Origin: Hominenteromicrobium mulieris
GTDB taxonomy: Bacteria > Bacillota > Clostridia > Oscillospirales > Acutalibacteraceae
Length of the DNA stretch: 64,000 nucleotides
Assembly: GCF_020687165.1 (NCBI RefSeq)
Contig: NZ_JAJEQC010000009.1
Direction: 5' to 3' (one strand)
The notes below the pieces were generated by a model. It saw only the letters and a program-made list of their open reading frames with translations, was not told the DNA's origin and did no database searches. Positions 44,866 through 52,931 of this stretch are shown here, piece after piece (the first letter of the stretch is position 1; each line of letters starts with the position of its first letter). Position numbers and translations under genes: made by a program.

Positions 44866-45597
44866 GTATCTAAAGAAAAAACATCTGCCCAGCGGCAGAA
44901 AAGAAAAAAACCGCTGCTGGGCAGACCCATTTTCACACTTAATTTATATTCACTGGTGGCGGTTTTGAGAAATCAAGGCCGCTGCTTTCTTTCTGTCATT
45001 CCCAGCAGTTAAAGACATGGCGGCCCACGGGAGGACGCCGCCATGCTGTTTTACTATCATTATAATCTAATCCACTTCTACCGCTTAAAAAAAGCCTTGC
45101 CCCGCCACGGGAATATTCCGGCTATGAGTATGAACTATACCATGTAAGAAAACAACAAAACGCTTCAAATCGTCGCCCGGTAGGTTTACGACCTGCCGGG
45201 CGATTTTTGTCGCATTTTAGCCGCTGTCCCTGGCCGAAAAAATTCTTTGAGAAATTTTCAAAAAGGAGGTCTTTAGCGGGTAGCTGGCGGCTTTGCCAAA
45301 GTCTTGTTAGCGGAAAGGGAGAGAACCACCAACATCCCCCAAAGAAAGGGGGTGAGAAGATGGATGCTATCGGAGCTGCGGAAACAGCTAAAGGCGTTGA
45401 TGCCGAAAGGAGGTTAGGGAAATTGTTTCAAGCGATTTGATTTACGCATAACAAGCTATCGGAAAGGCTGCTGTCAAGCGACGGCGGCTTTTCCTTTGCG
45501 GGTAGTATTCAAGAAGTCATAAAGTTCCGTGAGTAATGGAAGAAGGCGGCGTTTGTGAAAATGTCACAATTTACGGAGGTAAAGTTTCAAATTTCAC
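44866..45597 (+). other. Noncoding stretch with stacked hairpins, conjugative-element remnant
   Basis: No convincing long gene in about 730 bases. It holds stem-loops at 44884-44925, 45169-45209 (terminator-like, GCCCGGTAGGT/ACCTGCCGGGC then TTTTT) and 45463-45497 (GGAAAGGCTGCTGTC/GACGGCGGCTTTTCC). The segment TTTAGCGGGTAGCTGGC near 45272 with GTTAGCGGAAAGGGAG resembles untranslated stretches repeated in Clostridial conjugative transposons. A 26-codon frame at 45360-45440 (MDAIGAAETAKGVDAERRLG) has a good AAAGGGGGTGAG site but no recognised family. Confidence 0.45.
45360..45440 (+). CDS. Very small open frame with strong ribosome site
   Basis: 26 codons starting at ATG 45360, preceded by AAGGGGGTGAGAAG. 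Sequence MDAIGAAETAKGVDAERRLG then KLFQAI; short, amphipathic, no family recognised. It lies in conjugative-element remnant DNA and could be a leader peptide or chance. Confidence 0.3.
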   Translation: MDAIGAAETAKGVDAERRLGKLFQAI

Positions 45598-45645
45598 TTG
45601 CCTTTTTGCACTTGATATGATATTATTAGTATGCGTACCAATACG
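45598..45645 (+). promoter_or_regulatory. Promoter and possible operator of the TetR gene
   Basis: TTGCCT (45598-45603), 17 bases, TATTAT (45621-45626). Across the expected start site lies CGTACCAATACG (45634-45645), arms CGTA/TACG around 4 bases, a possible TetR-type operator allowing autoregulation. Confidence 0.5.
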
Positions 45646-45665
45646 TTTGGAGAGAGGTGATATAT

Positions 45666-46367
45666 TTGCGGAGAGACAGCAGCGAAACAAAGAGGAAAAT
45701 ACTGACCGTGTGTGTCCGTCTCTTTTTGGAGCAGGGGTATAAAAACACCACTGTCAGTCAGATTGTGGACGAGGCAGGTGTGGCAAGGGGAAGCTATTTG
45801 AATCTATTTCCTACCAAGGACAGAATTTTGCTGGAATTGACCGAAACGATGTTCGGCGGACAGTTCGGCGTGGCAAGAAGCATTGCAGACAGCAAGCTGC
45901 CGCCGGTTTACGCCTATGCGGTGGAAACGGCGATCCAGATGACGCTGACGGAGCTGAACGAAAACCTGCGGGAAATCTACATTGAAGCCTACACGCAGAA
46001 GGAAGCGTCTGAATTTATCTTCCGGGAAACGGCGAAGGAGCTGTATCAGATCTTCGGTCCGTATCAGCCGGAGCTGACTGCCCGCGATTTTTATGACATG
46101 GAGATCGGCTCAGCCAGCATCATGCGCGGCTACATGGCCCACCCCTGCGACGAGGAGCTGACGCTGGAAAAGAAGCTGCGGCTGTTTCTCACCATGAGTC
46201 TGCGGGCGTACAACGTCCCGAAGGAGGAAACGGAACAGGCGATCCGGTTCGTGGAAGGGCTGGATATCCGCACGATCTCCGAACAGGTGATGCAGGCGCT
46301 GTTTCGTGCGCTGGCGATGCGCTTTGAGTTTTCCCTCGCGGGGATCACGCTGCCAGCACAAAAATAG
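45666..46367 (+). CDS. TetR/AcrR-family transcriptional regulator
   Basis: 233 residues from TTG 45666; GAGAGGTGA sits just upstream. A GTG at 45657 in the same frame is possible. The N-terminal helix-turn-helix is clear: KRKILTVCVRLFLEQGYKNT, then TVSQIVDEAGVARGSYLNLF. The remaining helical domain would bind a ligand or partner. It is followed at 128 bases by a large surface-protein gene and twin palindromes, which it may control. Confidence 0.88.
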   Translation: MRRDSSETKRKILTVCVRLFLEQGYKNTTVSQIVDEAGVARGSYLNLFPTKDRILLELTETMFGGQFGVARSIADSKLPPVYAYAVETAIQMTLTELNENLREIYIEAYTQKEASEFIFRETAKELYQIFGPYQPELTARDFYDMEIGSASIMRGYMAHPCDEELTLEKKLRLFLTMSLRAYNVPKEETEQAIRFVEGLDIRTISEQVMQALFRALAMRFEFSLAGITLPAQK

Positions 46368-46382
46368 AAGCCAATATGTATT

Positions 46383-46422
46383 GCAAGGGAGTACTCCCTT
46401 GCATCGGGATATATCCCGATGC
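46383..46422. repeat. Two abutting perfect palindromes
   Basis: GCAAGGGAGTACTCCCTTGC (46383-46402) and GCATCGGGATATATCCCGAT plus GC (46401-46422) are each perfect, 20 and 22 bases, sharing GC in the middle. They lie between the tetR-like stop and the surface-protein gene. They could be operators, a two-hairpin RNA element or a recombination target; no T-run supports termination. Confidence 0.75.
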
Positions 46423-46494
46423 AATTCCCTTTTGCTCCAAAACGCGCTCCCCATGGGGGACGGGAGGTGCGCGAGAAGAAAGCGAGGAACTTGC

Positions 46495-49400
46495 ATGAAG
46501 AAAAAATTCCTAGCGGTGCTGCTTGTGCTTTGCGCAGTGGTACTGTTCGCCCTTCCCGCATATGCGGCGTCAGATACGTCGGTCGGATATACCGTCAATG
46601 TGACACTCTCCGCCGACAGCTATTTCTGCGGCACAGAGGGGCACACCGGCGAAGTAACGTCCATTTCCATCAAGAACGTGGACTCTTCCGAATGGGATAC
46701 GTCTGAGACGAGACCTCTGACTGTCCTGTTTGAAGTGTCATTCAAATGCAGCACCTGCGGTGTTTCAGGCACCAAGATTGCGAACAACGCACTCAGCTTG
46801 ACGTTCCGGGATGCAGATTCCTGCCACGCGCCGTTCAACGCGTCGGTGACGGCACGCAAGCTGCTCACCGGCCGAGACGATTCCATTACGTTCACGCTGA
46901 CCCGCGATAAGATCGGGTATGCCGAGAAGATCGACAAGAAGGACGCGACCTGCACCGAATCCGGGATATCGCAGACCTGCTGGGAATGCCAGGGCTGCAA
47001 GCAGATCTTCTCCGATGAGAACTGCACGAATAAACTTGCAAACGACATTTCTGGTGTCACGATCCCGGCTTCCGGCCACAGCCTGACGCGTTATGAGGCG
47101 CAGGACGCGAACTGCCAGCACGACGGCTGGGTGGAGCACTGGAGATGCGGGAAGTGTAACGGCTATTTCCTTGATGCGACGGGTTTGAATCCGACCGGAT
47201 CGTCCTCCGTCATGCGCTACGACAGAAACAAGCATGTAGGCGATACGGTCTACGTGCCGTACAATCTTGAAGGCAAAAGAAATCATAAGGTATATCCCTC
47301 CTGCCACCCGGATATTTTCACGACGGAACCACACGTTCTGGGCGACAGCTCGAAGGGCGAAGACCCTGATTACTGCGCGCTTTGCGGTCAAATCGTGGCT
47401 GCAAAAGTGCTGCATTCCGTCGACCCTTATGAAAAACGCTTCTTTGCACATGATGATGCAATAGCAGATTTTAACAGCAGCGAAACCTCCGAAGAGATCC
47501 ATTTCCTCAGAAGCTTTGACCGCACGGTATCCATCAATAAAGCCGGAACAGTTCGTTTGGCTGAGGGGAAATACATCACGTATATGAACGTTGGAGACTA
47601 TGACGTCACGATCTGGAACGACGGAAAGATCACGAATCTCAACGCGTACAGCAGCACGACGCTCAGAGGCAGCAAGACCGGCACCTACGGAAAAATCACC
47701 AACCGTACCGAAGGCGGAACGGTCGGCGATCTGCTGTTCAGAGTAAACAGCAACTCAGCTTATTACGTGACCGAAGACCTTCAATGGATCAGCCGTGCAG
47801 CGGCGAGTGGTTCCTCCATCTCGGAGGTTCGGGTGCTGTATTCGCCGTTTACATACATTGAGATTACAGGCGACGGCGTAAAAGCAGCCACGGATGAGGC
47901 TGATAAATACAAGCTCACAGCGTTAAGGGGCGAAACAGTCATCCTGGATGTAGCTACTTATTCCATCCAGCCCGCCATGAATTTCCCAGGTTCCGATAGT
48001 TCGATAACATGGGACTACGGCGGGATTCCCGACGATCATGTACACGTCGACCGTAACGTGGATTGGAAGGATCTCAGGCTCACCATCACCGATTTGCCGT
48101 CCGGAACCTATACGCTGACCTTCACGCGGACAGCGGTGAATAAGTTCTCCGTATCTGCGACGCTGGTTCTCACCGTGGAAGAGACCCTGACTGCACATAC
48201 CGTGACCTTCGACCCCAACGGCGGTACGCTGAGCGAAGGCGAGATGAGCAGCAAATCGGTTTTTCCCGGCGATGCTTACGGCGCGCTGCCGACGCCGACG
48301 CGCGTCAACTACCGCTTCGACGGCTGGTTCACCGAGAAGGACGGCGGCACGAAGGTGGAGGAAACCACAATTATGTCCTCCCGAGCGGCGCATACGCTCT
48401 ACGCCCACTGGACGCCGATCCATGTGCACGCCTACACACAGCAGGTTCAAAAGCCCGAAGCGCTGAAAACTCCTGCGGACTGCACCAATAACGCGGTGTA
48501 TTATCTATCCTGTGCGTGCGGAGAAGTAAGCACCAACGACGCCGATACGTTTACCGCAGCGAATACCGCGCTGGACCACGACTGGGGCGCTTGGACGCAA
48601 AACAGCGATGAAAAGACCCACACCCGAATCTGTAAGCGTGACACCAGCCATACGGAAACCGAGAATTGCCACGGCGGCACGGCCACCTGCACCCAAAGAG
48701 CAACATGCACAGTTTGCGGTGCGGAATATGGCGATGCTCTGGGACATGATTTTACTACCAGTTGGACACATGATGATAACGAGCACTGGAAGCAGTGTTC
48801 CCGTTGCGATGCAAAGGATGACGTAAGCCCTCATACTTGGGACAGCGGTACGGTAACAACAGCGCCTACCTGCACAAAAGCGGGCGAAGAGACATATAGC
48901 TGCACCGAATGCGGCGCGACAAAGACGGAGCCAATCGATGCCACCGGCCACAGCTGGAAGTCCGATTGGACGTCCGATGCAACGCATCACTGGCATGAGT
49001 GTGCCAATGAAAGCTGCGATGTGACGGATAACGCGGAAAAGAACGGCTACGCGGAGCACTCCGGCGGCAAAGCGACCTGCACCCAAAATGCCGTCTGTGA
49101 GATTTGCAAGGCAAGCTACGGCAGCCTTGACCCGAACAACCACACCGACCTGAAACACATTGACGCAAAGGCCGCCACCGCTGCCGAAGAAGGCAACATT
49201 GCGTATTGGTACTGCGGCGGCTGCAAGAAGTATTTCTCCGATGCTGCGGCAATAAAGGAAATCACCAAGGCTGCCACCGTGACGGCAAAGCTGCCCCCGA
49301 AAATCACAGCCGGGGATGGTGCAGCGGTCACGCAGGGCGAGAAAAAGGAACTGTCCTTCACTTCTGATGCATCCTTTGCCGATTTTGTTCGTGTAGAGCT

Positions 49401-49770
49401 TGATGGCACTGCGCTGGATGAAAAGAACTATGCGAAGAGAGAGGGCAGCACCATCATCACGCTGAACCGTGATTTTGTTGCCGCGCTTTCCGTGGGCGAG
49501 CATACGCTTGCGATTGTTTCTCAACACGGTACGGCAACAGCTAAGTTCACCGTCAAGGCAAAGCCGGCTGAAACGGCAACCCCACAGCCCACTGTGACCC
49601 CGCAGCCGACGCCGACGGTGCAGCCCCAGCCGACGGTGCAGCCTGTTTCCCCGATTCTGCGCACCGGCGACACCGCCAACCCCGCATTGTGGTTTGCGCT
49701 GCTGATTGTCAGCGGCGGTGCTGCCATTGGTATAACGGTTGCCAGCAGAAAGAAAAAGCATAACAAATAA
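46495..49770 (+). CDS. Large cell-surface protein with InlB-type and cysteine-pair repeats
   Basis: 1091 residues. The ATG at 46495 begins a clear signal peptide (MKKKFLAVLLVLCAVVLFAL, cleavage after AYA near 24). Residues to about 560 form a long N-terminal region with scattered Cys pairs. Residues about 567-640 hold a Listeria-Bacteroides (InlB B-type) repeat: TVTFDPNGGTLSEGEM ... RFDGWFTEKDGGTKV ... TLYAHW. Residues about 640-930 hold repeated Cys-x-x-Cys units of the type CTVCGAEYGD and CTECGATKTE, each followed by GH and W. A Thr/Pro/Gln spacer (about 1028-1053) leads to ILRTGD, a hydrophobic helix and KKKHNK, an LPxTG-like sorting signal with a changed motif. Likely wall- or membrane-anchored adhesin; ligand unknown. 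Confidence 0.88.
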   Translation: MKKKFLAVLLVLCAVVLFALPAYAASDTSVGYTVNVTLSADSYFCGTEGHTGEVTSISIKNVDSSEWDTSETRPLTVLFEVSFKCSTCGVSGTKIANNALSLTFRDADSCHAPFNASVTARKLLTGRDDSITFTLTRDKIGYAEKIDKKDATCTESGISQTCWECQGCKQIFSDENCTNKLANDISGVTIPASGHSLTRYEAQDANCQHDGWVEHWRCGKCNGYFLDATGLNPTGSSSVMRYDRNKHVGDTVYVPYNLEGKRNHKVYPSCHPDIFTTEPHVLGDSSKGEDPDYCALCGQIVAAKVLHSVDPYEKRFFAHDDAIADFNSSETSEEIHFLRSFDRTVSINKAGTVRLAEGKYITYMNVGDYDVTIWNDGKITNLNAYSSTTLRGSKTGTYGKITNRTEGGTVGDLLFRVNSNSAYYVTEDLQWISRAAASGSSISEVRVLYSPFTYIEITGDGVKAATDEADKYKLTALRGETVILDVATYSIQPAMNFPGSDSSITWDYGGIPDDHVHVDRNVDWKDLRLTITDLPSGTYTLTFTRTAVNKFSVSATLVLTVEETLTAHTVTFDPNGGTLSEGEMSSKSVFPGDAYGALPTPTRVNYRFDGWFTEKDGGTKVEETTIMSSRAAHTLYAHWTPIHVHAYTQQVQKPEALKTPADCTNNAVYYLSCACGEVSTNDADTFTAANTALDHDWGAWTQNSDEKTHTRICKRDTSHTETENCHGGTATCTQRATCTVCGAEYGDALGHDFTTSWTHDDNEHWKQCSRCDAKDDVSPHTWDSGTVTTAPTCTKAGEETYSCTECGATKTEPIDATGHSWKSDWTSDATHHWHECANESCDVTDNAEKNGYAEHSGGKATCTQNAVCEICKASYGSLDPNNHTDLKHIDAKAATAAEEGNIAYWYCGGCKKYFSDAAAIKEITKAATVTAKLPPKITAGDGAAVTQGEKKELSFTSDASFADFVRVELDGTALDEKNYAKREGSTIITLNRDFVAALSVGEHTLAIVSQHGTATAKFTVKAKPAETATPQPTVTPQPTPTVQPQPTVQPVSPILRTGDTANPALWFALLIVSGGAAIGITVASRKKKHNK

Positions 49771-49808
49771 TGGAATAGCGTTTCCTTGCTCCATCTTCCG
49801 AGCAAGAC

Positions 49809-49838
49809 AAAAGCGTCGTAGCAATACGGCGCTTTTTT
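49809..49838 (+). terminator. Terminator after the surface-protein gene
   Basis: AAAAGCGTCGT and ATACGGCGCTTTT form an imperfect stem with AGCA loop and six Ts. Confidence 0.7.
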
Positions 49839-50031
49839 GTTACCCGGAAGCGACAAACAGCGGCTTTTGAATGACGGACGGTAAGGATACCGCCACCGTT
49901 TTGAAAGCCGCTCATATCGAAAGCAAACGCCCAAAATCGCCCCGAAAACATACAGTGGGATACGGTTTCAGGCGTTTTTGCGTTTCGGGAGCAAATCGGC
50001 AAATAGGTAGTGCAAAAAGGAGGTGGACGCT

Positions 50032-50205
50032 ATGCCCCGTATGTCGAAATACCTCAAGGAAGAATGGGCGTTCTTTCTTGACGAGCGTGGACGGATGAAA
50101 TATAACGAGCTTTGCAGAAAATGCGAAAGGAGCTGCAAGCAGAGCTTCCGTGCCATCGTTATTCAATGCCCGCACTATCAATCGAAAAGGAGAATCAAAG
50201 AATGA
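50032..50205 (+). CDS. Small cysteine-containing protein of conjugative elements
   Basis: 57 residues from ATG 50032; AAAAAGGAGG lies 8 bases upstream. MSKYLKEEWAFFLDERGRMK then CRKCERSCKQSF, giving three closely spaced cysteines that may bind zinc. Proteins of this size and pattern recur in Clostridial conjugative transposons. The stop overlaps the next start. Function unknown. Confidence 0.65.
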   Translation: MPRMSKYLKEEWAFFLDERGRMKYNELCRKCERSCKQSFRAIVIQCPHYQSKRRIKE

Positions 50206-50315
50206 CCGACAATCAGATTATTTCAAACACAAAGCTGGAAATCATTAAGGCAAGCGACATTATTATCAGCTTTATACCGGCGCATTTGAGTTGGAATGAT
50301 CTTGAGGAGTCTTGA
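50202..50315 (+). CDS. 37-residue open frame coupled to the previous gene
   Basis: ATG 50202 overlaps the preceding stop (ATGA) and AAAAGGAG lies 9 bases before it. MTDNQIISNTKLEIIKASDI then IISFIPAHLSW. No family recognised. Its last codons form the left arm of the first inverted repeat, so the gene may be cut short at this boundary. Confidence 0.5.
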   Translation: MTDNQIISNTKLEIIKASDIIISFIPAHLSWNDLEES

Positions 50316-50340
50316 AAACGTACAGTTTTCAAGACTCCTC
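50304..50340. repeat. Inverted repeat 1 of a three-hairpin array
   Basis: GAGGAGTCTTGAAAAC and GTTTTCAAGACTCCTC are perfect 16-bp arms around GTACA. Confidence 0.85.
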
Positions 50341-50341
50341 A

Positions 50342-50399
50342 CAGCTTGTCGAGAAACCCGGTTGCTGCGTAATGTGCAACCGGGTTTCTCGACAAGCTG
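50342..50399. repeat. Inverted repeat 2 of a three-hairpin array
   Basis: Perfect 24-bp arms (50342-50365 and 50376-50399, starting CAGCTTGTCGAGAAACCCGG) around a 10-base loop. One of the longest perfect palindromes in the window; begins one base after repeat 1. Confidence 0.88.
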
Positions 50400-50400
50400 A

Positions 50401-50432
50401 CCGCCTCAAACGTATCGTTTGAGACGGTTTTT
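50401..50432 (+). terminator. Third hairpin of the array, terminator-like
   Basis: CCGCCTCAAACG and CGTTTGAGACGG pair around TAT and are followed by TTTTTG. It closes the array of three adjacent inverted repeats and can terminate rightward transcription. Confidence 0.75.
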
Positions 50433-50526
50433 GTCGTGTGTCGACAGAAAAGATACCACCGTCAAAGCCTTGTGCCGCAATGGTTTTGCGGTTTTGCAGC
50501 CTTATGCGCAAGAGAAATACCCACCG

Positions 50527-50835
50527 TTAAACCTCATCCTCTTTACGATCTCCGAGCCCATACTTTTTCATGAGTTCTATGGCAAGCCGCTCTCCTTCGT
50601 CTGTAAACACGATCGGCTTTTTGCCGCCTTCACCGCAGATAAGCCCCTGTGCTTCCAACCTTTCCAGAACCGAAAAATCATATCCCTTCCAGCAGCGCCG
50701 CAGCAGCATATCATCAGTCTTGTGCGGTTTTCTGCGAAGTCCTATTGTTCTGCGTTCCTGCCACGAAGTCAGGTACATCAGCAAAAGTGTCAGTTCCTGA
50801 ATCTGCTCTGGCATATGTACTATTTCATTTTCCAT
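50527..50835 (-). CDS. DUF6429-like small winged-helix protein
   Basis: 102 residues. LTLLLMYLTSWQERRT, RRCWKGYDFSVLERLEAQGL, then KPIVFTDEGERLAIELMKKY, a pattern like small winged-helix proteins of the DUF6429 group. GGACGGGGCTGGGA precedes the ATG at 50835. Function unknown; it is a single-gene minus-strand unit inside accessory DNA. Confidence 0.65.
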   Translation of the reverse strand: MENEIVHMPEQIQELTLLLMYLTSWQERRTIGLRRKPHKTDDMLLRRCWKGYDFSVLERLEAQGLICGEGGKKPIVFTDEGERLAIELMKKYGLGDRKEDEV

Positions 50836-51038
50836 TCCCAGCCCCGTCCTATAATAATGTTGTATTTTGCCAACTTCTGTGCTATCCTGTATGCGGCGAT
50901 ACCGATAGACGGCAAGCGGTTAGTATTCGTTTTCTCATTGTGTCATTTCCTCCTGTAACTGTGGTATAATTTATATATAGAGCGAAATGTACCACACTTT
51001 TCTGCGCAAGCAGCCGATAACGACGCGGGGGTGTGGAA

Positions 51039-51290
51039 ATGATTGAATACCGAATTAAGAATTACCGCAATGACCGGAATATGACCCAGACAGAACTCGC
51101 CAAGCTGTTCGATGTGCGCCGGGAGACCATTTATAATTTGGAGAATGGAAAATATAATCATTCTCTTTCTCTGGCATGGAAGATTGCGCAAGTTTTTAAC
51201 GCATCCATTGAGGATGTATTCACAGTGCATCTTGATCCCGAATTTATGCACATACTTGCGCAGATTGGAGGCAGTTCAATTGGAAATTGA
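51039..51290 (+). CDS. Small XRE-family regulator
   Basis: 83 residues from ATG 51039 (GTG 51033 also possible). It is a complete HTH of the YozG type: IEYRIKNYRNDRNMTQTELA then FDVRRETIYNLENGKYN and AWKIAQVFNASIEDVF. An extended -10, TGGTATAAT at 50962-50970, is about 65 bases upstream. The target is unknown. Confidence 0.85.
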   Translation: MIEYRIKNYRNDRNMTQTELAKLFDVRRETIYNLENGKYNHSLSLAWKIAQVFNASIEDVFTVHLDPEFMHILAQIGGSSIGN

Positions 51291-51372
51291 TTTTGAAAGC
51301 ACAATGGAACATATCGTTGACTCCATTTGCACTGCCGGGTATGAGCTATCCGATTCAATAGTAGATAAATGA
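51280..51372 (+). CDS. Possible 30-residue protein overlapping the XRE gene
   Basis: A TTG at 51280 follows GGAGG at 8 bases and opens a frame EIDFESTMEHIVDSICTAGY then ELSDSIVDK that overlaps the XRE stop by 11 bases and ends just before a strong terminator. Acidic; no family recognised. Confidence 0.35.
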   Translation: MEIDFESTMEHIVDSICTAGYELSDSIVDK

Positions 51373-51374
51373 AA

Positions 51375-51425
51375 CAGAGCCGCAGCCATTACTCTAGGAG
51401 GAGTCATGGCTGCGGCTCTGTTTGT
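51375..51425 (+). terminator. Terminator after the XRE gene
   Basis: CAGAGCCGCAGCCAT (51375-51389) and ATGGCTGCGGCTCTG (51406-51420) form a perfect 15-bp stem followed by a T-rich stretch. Confidence 0.85.
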
Positions 51426-51516
51426 TTATACTATTTCTCTGCTTTTGTAATCAATACTTTTACCAAGGTTTAAATATAATGTTTAGCGGCGCAGCTCTTG
51501 AAGGCCATCAGTTATA

Positions 51517-51942
51517 TTAAAAAGCTGCCTCCAATTCAATCGTGATCGGCTGTGCCCCTTCGTACAGGCATTTGCGCCCCAGCGAGTAGAGCCGATCCAG
51601 CCCATCTGTGATGGTGAGGAAATGGTTTCCCGCCAGTTGCCCCACCTTGCTGGCGAAGTGGACGCTGCCATAGGCCAGGATCATCTCCATCTCACTGATG
51701 CCACCGGGATAGATCAGCATTTCCCCCTTGGTGGGATAGCTGGTATGGTTCTCGTATGTAAGTCCTTCCCACCGGGTATCGCCCATGGGGATCCACATTC
51801 CCTCGCCGCTCCAGCGGACATGGATGATCTGGTTTTTGATGGGGAGCATTTTTTTGAAAATGGCGCAGGTTTTAGGAGCAAGCTCTTCTTCCAGAACAGC
51901 CGAAAACTGCTCTCCACCACAAATGATTCTCACTTTAGTCAT
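51517..51942 (-). CDS. DUF3830 family protein, cyclophilin-like fold
   Basis: 141 residues. Strong family match across the length: LEEELAPKTCAIFKKMLPIK, IHVRWSGEGMWIPMGD, YENHTSYPTKGEMLIYPGG, and VHFASKVGQLAGNHFLTITD. DUF3830 proteins are found next to hydrolase and dehydrogenase genes; their reaction is not known. It lies 21 bases after the hydroxyacid dehydrogenase gene and is probably the last gene of that operon. Confidence 0.85.
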   Translation of the reverse strand: MTKVRIICGGEQFSAVLEEELAPKTCAIFKKMLPIKNQIIHVRWSGEGMWIPMGDTRWEGLTYENHTSYPTKGEMLIYPGGISEMEMILAYGSVHFASKVGQLAGNHFLTITDGLDRLYSLGRKCLYEGAQPITIELEAAF

Positions 51943-51963
51943 GGCGATTTTTCCTTATCCGTG

Positions 51964-52905
51964 TCAGACCGCGTTGACTTGCTTTCCGTCCAGCCAGGAA
52001 TAGAGGTTGTTGAACACGATGTCTGCCCGCTGCTCCATGGACTCCACGGAGGCGAAGGCGATGTGAGGGGTGACGATGGTGTTGGGGCAGTGCAGCAGGG
52101 GATGGTCGGTGGGCAGGGGCGGCTCCGTCTCAAAGACATCACATGCCGCGCCGGCGATCTCACCCTTTTCCAGCGCATCAGCCAGGGCAGCGGAATCCAG
52201 CACGCCGCCACGGGCGGTGTTGATGAGGAGGGCGCTCTTCTTCATGAGAGCCAGCTGATCCTTTCCGATCATGCCCTTGGTATCCGCCGTCAGAGGGCAA
52301 TGCAGGGACACAATGTCCGAGCGCTTCAGCAGTTCCTCCAAAGACACCTGCTCATCGATGGCGGGGTCGGAGACGGTGCTTCGGTTGTAGGCCAGCACAG
52401 AGCAGCCGAAGGCCTTGCAGAGGGCAGCCACCTTCTTGCCGATGGCACCGGCACCCACGATGCCCACGGTCTTCCCGCACAGCAGGTTGCCCACCAGGCC
52501 GTCCTTGGTGCCGCCGTTCCGGCAGCGTTCCTCCGTCTTGCCTACATTCCGCAGCAGCTGGATCATGAAGCTGACGCACAGCTCCGCCACGGCCTGGGTG
52601 GCATAGCCGGAGGCGTTGCTGACGGCGATGCCACGCTGCTTCGCCTCCGCCATGGGGATGTGGTCCACGCCGGTAAAGGCCACGTCGATGAACTTCAGGT
52701 TCTTTGCTTCCTCCAGCACGACAGGGGCCAGGGGCATATTGGCCAGCATGATGACATCCGCGTCACGGCTCCATTCCGCCTGGACCAGGGGGTCCGTGTT
52801 CTTCGGATAAGCCACGAAGGTGTGGCCCATGGACTCCAGCTTCCGGGCGTGCTGCTCGATCACCTGCTCGGACACACCCAGTCCCTCCAACAGTACGACT
52901 TTCAT
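51964..52905 (-). CDS. D-2-hydroxyacid dehydrogenase (NAD-dependent)
   Basis: 313 residues. Family motifs: NASGYATQAVAELCVSFM, the NAD-binding VGIVGAGAIGKKVA, the substrate Arg in INTARGGVLDSAAL, and the catalytic His in NTIVTPHIAFAS. It interconverts a 2-hydroxyacid and a 2-oxoacid; which one is unknown. Neighbours are DUF3830 and a MATE exporter gene, opposite an Lrp regulator, suggesting amino-acid-derived hydroxyacids. Confidence 0.9.
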   Translation of the reverse strand: MKVVLLEGLGVSEQVIEQHARKLESMGHTFVAYPKNTDPLVQAEWSRDADVIMLANMPLAPVVLEEAKNLKFIDVAFTGVDHIPMAEAKQRGIAVSNASGYATQAVAELCVSFMIQLLRNVGKTEERCRNGGTKDGLVGNLLCGKTVGIVGAGAIGKKVAALCKAFGCSVLAYNRSTVSDPAIDEQVSLEELLKRSDIVSLHCPLTADTKGMIGKDQLALMKKSALLINTARGGVLDSAALADALEKGEIAGAACDVFETEPPLPTDHPLLHCPNTIVTPHIAFASVESMEQRADIVFNNLYSWLDGKQVNAV

Positions 52906-52931
52906 GTGGCGATGTACCTCCTAAATATGAT

